Positions 5,134-6,244 of a DNA stretch of 6,244 bases are shown here, in pieces. The position numbers were made by a program, and so were the translations under genes. Position 1 is the first letter of the stretch, and every line of letters starts with the position of its first letter. The notes beneath the pieces are model-generated. The model was not told the DNA's origin. It made no database searches and saw nothing but the letters and a program-made list of their open reading frames with translations. This DNA comes from an uncultured Devosia sp. (GTDB lineage Bacteria > Pseudomonadota > Alphaproteobacteria > Rhizobiales > Devosiaceae). The stretch spans positions 1 through 6,244 of the forward strand of contig CAJYKO010000398.1 of the NCBI GenBank assembly GCA_913775215.1. Reading direction: 5' to 3'.

Positions 5134-6244
5134 TCAAGCAGGCAGCGCCTGAGGTGCCTTGACTGTAGCAAAGAGCGGCGTGGCGAGGAGATAGAGCGCC
5201 GCACCGACAAGCCAGACCGTGCCTATCCAGATGTTCTTGGTCGAGAAGAAGATCGCGGTGGTGAGGACGGGGCCCAGAATGCCCGCGAGGCTCATGAGGC
5301 TGGCAAGCACGCCTTGCAATTGACCCTGCTGTTCGTCGCTGACCCGGCTGGTGAGGAGAGATTGGAGCGCGGGCATAGCGACGCCGCCCAAGGCAAAAAG
5401 CGGAGCGACAGCGTACCCCATCCAGCTCTGATAGGCGAAGGCCATGAGGGTATAAGCAAGAGTGTCGAAAGCGACGCCGATGATCAGCGTACCCAGGTTA
5501 CCGAAGCGTTTGGTGAGGGGGCCGACGAGAAATGCCTGTGACAGGGCGCCGCTGACACCGAAGACCGAGAGAGAAATGCCCATGTGGACCGAGTCCCATC
5601 CGAAACGCTCGGCGCCATAGAGCACCCATATGGTACCCGGGACGGCAGCGATCAGGCCAAATACGACTGAGACCACGACCATCGGCAGAAGTGGCTTGAA
5701 GTTCCAGAGCCACAGAAGCGGCGCCAGCGGATTGAGCTGCTTGAAGTCGAATTTGCCGTGCGCGACCTTTCGGCTTTCGGGCAACACAAAGAGAGCAACG
5801 AGAAGGTTTAGGCCGTTGAAAAGCGCAGCGGCAAGGAATGGGGACCGCAACCACCCGGCGCCGAGCATGCCAACGACGACCGGGCCGATAATGAAACCGG
5901 TGCTCATCACAGCGCCGACCAGGCCGAAGCGCTGGGCGCGCTGTTCGGGCGGCGTGATATCGGTGATGTAAGCGGAGGCGACAGCCATATTGGCGCTAGT
6001 GATGCCCGCCATGGCGCGGCCGACGACGAGCACCCAGCCGAGCGGAGTCAGTGCCATGACCAGATAATCGAGCAGTGTGCCGGCGAGGGAGAGCAAAAGA
6101 ACAGGCCGGCGGCCAAAGCGATCGCTTAGTGCACCAAGCACAGGGGAGAAGACAAATTGCATGGTGGCGTAGACGGCGAGCATGGCGCCATAGAGGAAGC
6201 CGATGTCGCCTCCCTCTGTCAGCTCGGTCAGCAGTTCTGGCAGA
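5134..6244 (-). CDS. TetA-like MFS drug/proton antiporter, paralogue, N-terminus cut by right edge
   Basis: 369 residues are visible and the frame stays open to the edge (LPELLTELTEGGDIGFLYGA precedes the first internal Met at 6183). About 25 N-terminal residues, including TM1 and its expected Asp, are missing. Motif A (G-A-L-S-D-R-F-G-R-R), the TM3 Asp (LLDYL), the GRAMAG arginine and the YITDIT block are intact, and the protein is clearly related to its neighbour (3790-4989) along the whole length. Two differences stand out. Motif C reads G-P-V-V-V-G instead of GPxxGG. The TM8 histidine is replaced (GVSGALSQ against GVFHALAQ), while the TM9 Asp (VAFDTL) that the neighbour has changed to Glu is kept. 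Role: inner-membrane proton-coupled exporter, substrate unknown. A divergent TetR-type regulator, if any, would lie beyond the edge. Confidence 0.9.
   Translation of the reverse strand, partial: LPELLTELTEGGDIGFLYGAMLAVYATMQFVFSPVLGALSDRFGRRPVLLLSLAGTLLDYLVMALTPLGWVLVVGRAMAGITSANMAVASAYITDITPPEQRAQRFGLVGAVMSTGFIIGPVVVGMLGAGWLRSPFLAAALFNGLNLLVALFVLPESRKVAHGKFDFKQLNPLAPLLWLWNFKPLLPMVVVSVVFGLIAAVPGTIWVLYGAERFGWDSVHMGISLSVFGVSGALSQAFLVGPLTKRFGNLGTLIIGVAFDTLAYTLMAFAYQSWMGYAVAPLFALGGVAMPALQSLLTSRVSDEQQGQLQGVLASLMSLAGILGPVLTTAIFFSTKNIWIGTVWLVGAALYLLATPLFATVKAPQALPA

Noticed and set aside
4096..5541. Plus-strand frame of 481 codons spanning both transporter genes
   Set aside because: It is the mirror of two hydrophobic membrane-protein genes in GC-rich DNA: highly charged, no domain, no ribosome-binding site, and it runs across two genes and the gap between them.

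Overview
The window reads like the chromosome of a high-GC alphaproteobacterium, most likely in the Hyphomicrobiales (Rhizobiales); a Devosia-like genus is only a guess. The signs are two Omp25-type small outer-membrane beta-barrel proteins, a short HU protein ending in a GKGLKDA-type tail, a Tat-exported MsrA, and GC-rich codon use throughout. Every gene I can support lies on the minus strand, so the region reads right to left. No phage, IS element, CRISPR array or plasmid function is visible.

Layout in order of transcription. (1) 6244-3790: two tandem paralogous TetA-like (TCR/Tet, DHA1) major facilitator drug/proton antiporters. The upstream copy is cut by the window edge before TM1; the downstream copy is complete at 399 aa. 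They are separated by 144 bp that contain a direct repeat and an inverted repeat. (2) 3601-3329: the nucleoid protein HU, followed by a strong intrinsic terminator. (3) 3202-3127: tRNA-Val(TAC), whose promoter lies immediately behind the HU terminator. (4) 3051-2542: a small secreted protein of unknown function with four cysteines. (5) 2254-2178: tRNA-Asp(GTC) with a clear promoter. (6) 2014-1283: a Tat-exported, single-cysteine methionine sulfoxide reductase A. (7) 1068-523 and 184-1: two related small outer-membrane beta-barrel proteins, the second cut by the left edge, with a strong hairpin between them.

The genes form several independent units rather than one pathway. A loose common theme is the cell envelope and stress: drug export, repair of oxidised periplasmic methionines, and outer-membrane porin-like proteins, with housekeeping tRNA and HU genes in between. 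The only gap above 300 bp (185-522) holds the terminator hairpin and a possible small-RNA unit. I see no convincing undescribed multi-gene system. The points most worth checking are the complementary loss of TetA coupling residues in the two transporters, the Tat-exported one-Cys MsrA with a dyad on its start codon, the orphan secreted protein between two tRNAs, and the possible sRNA between the two OMP genes.
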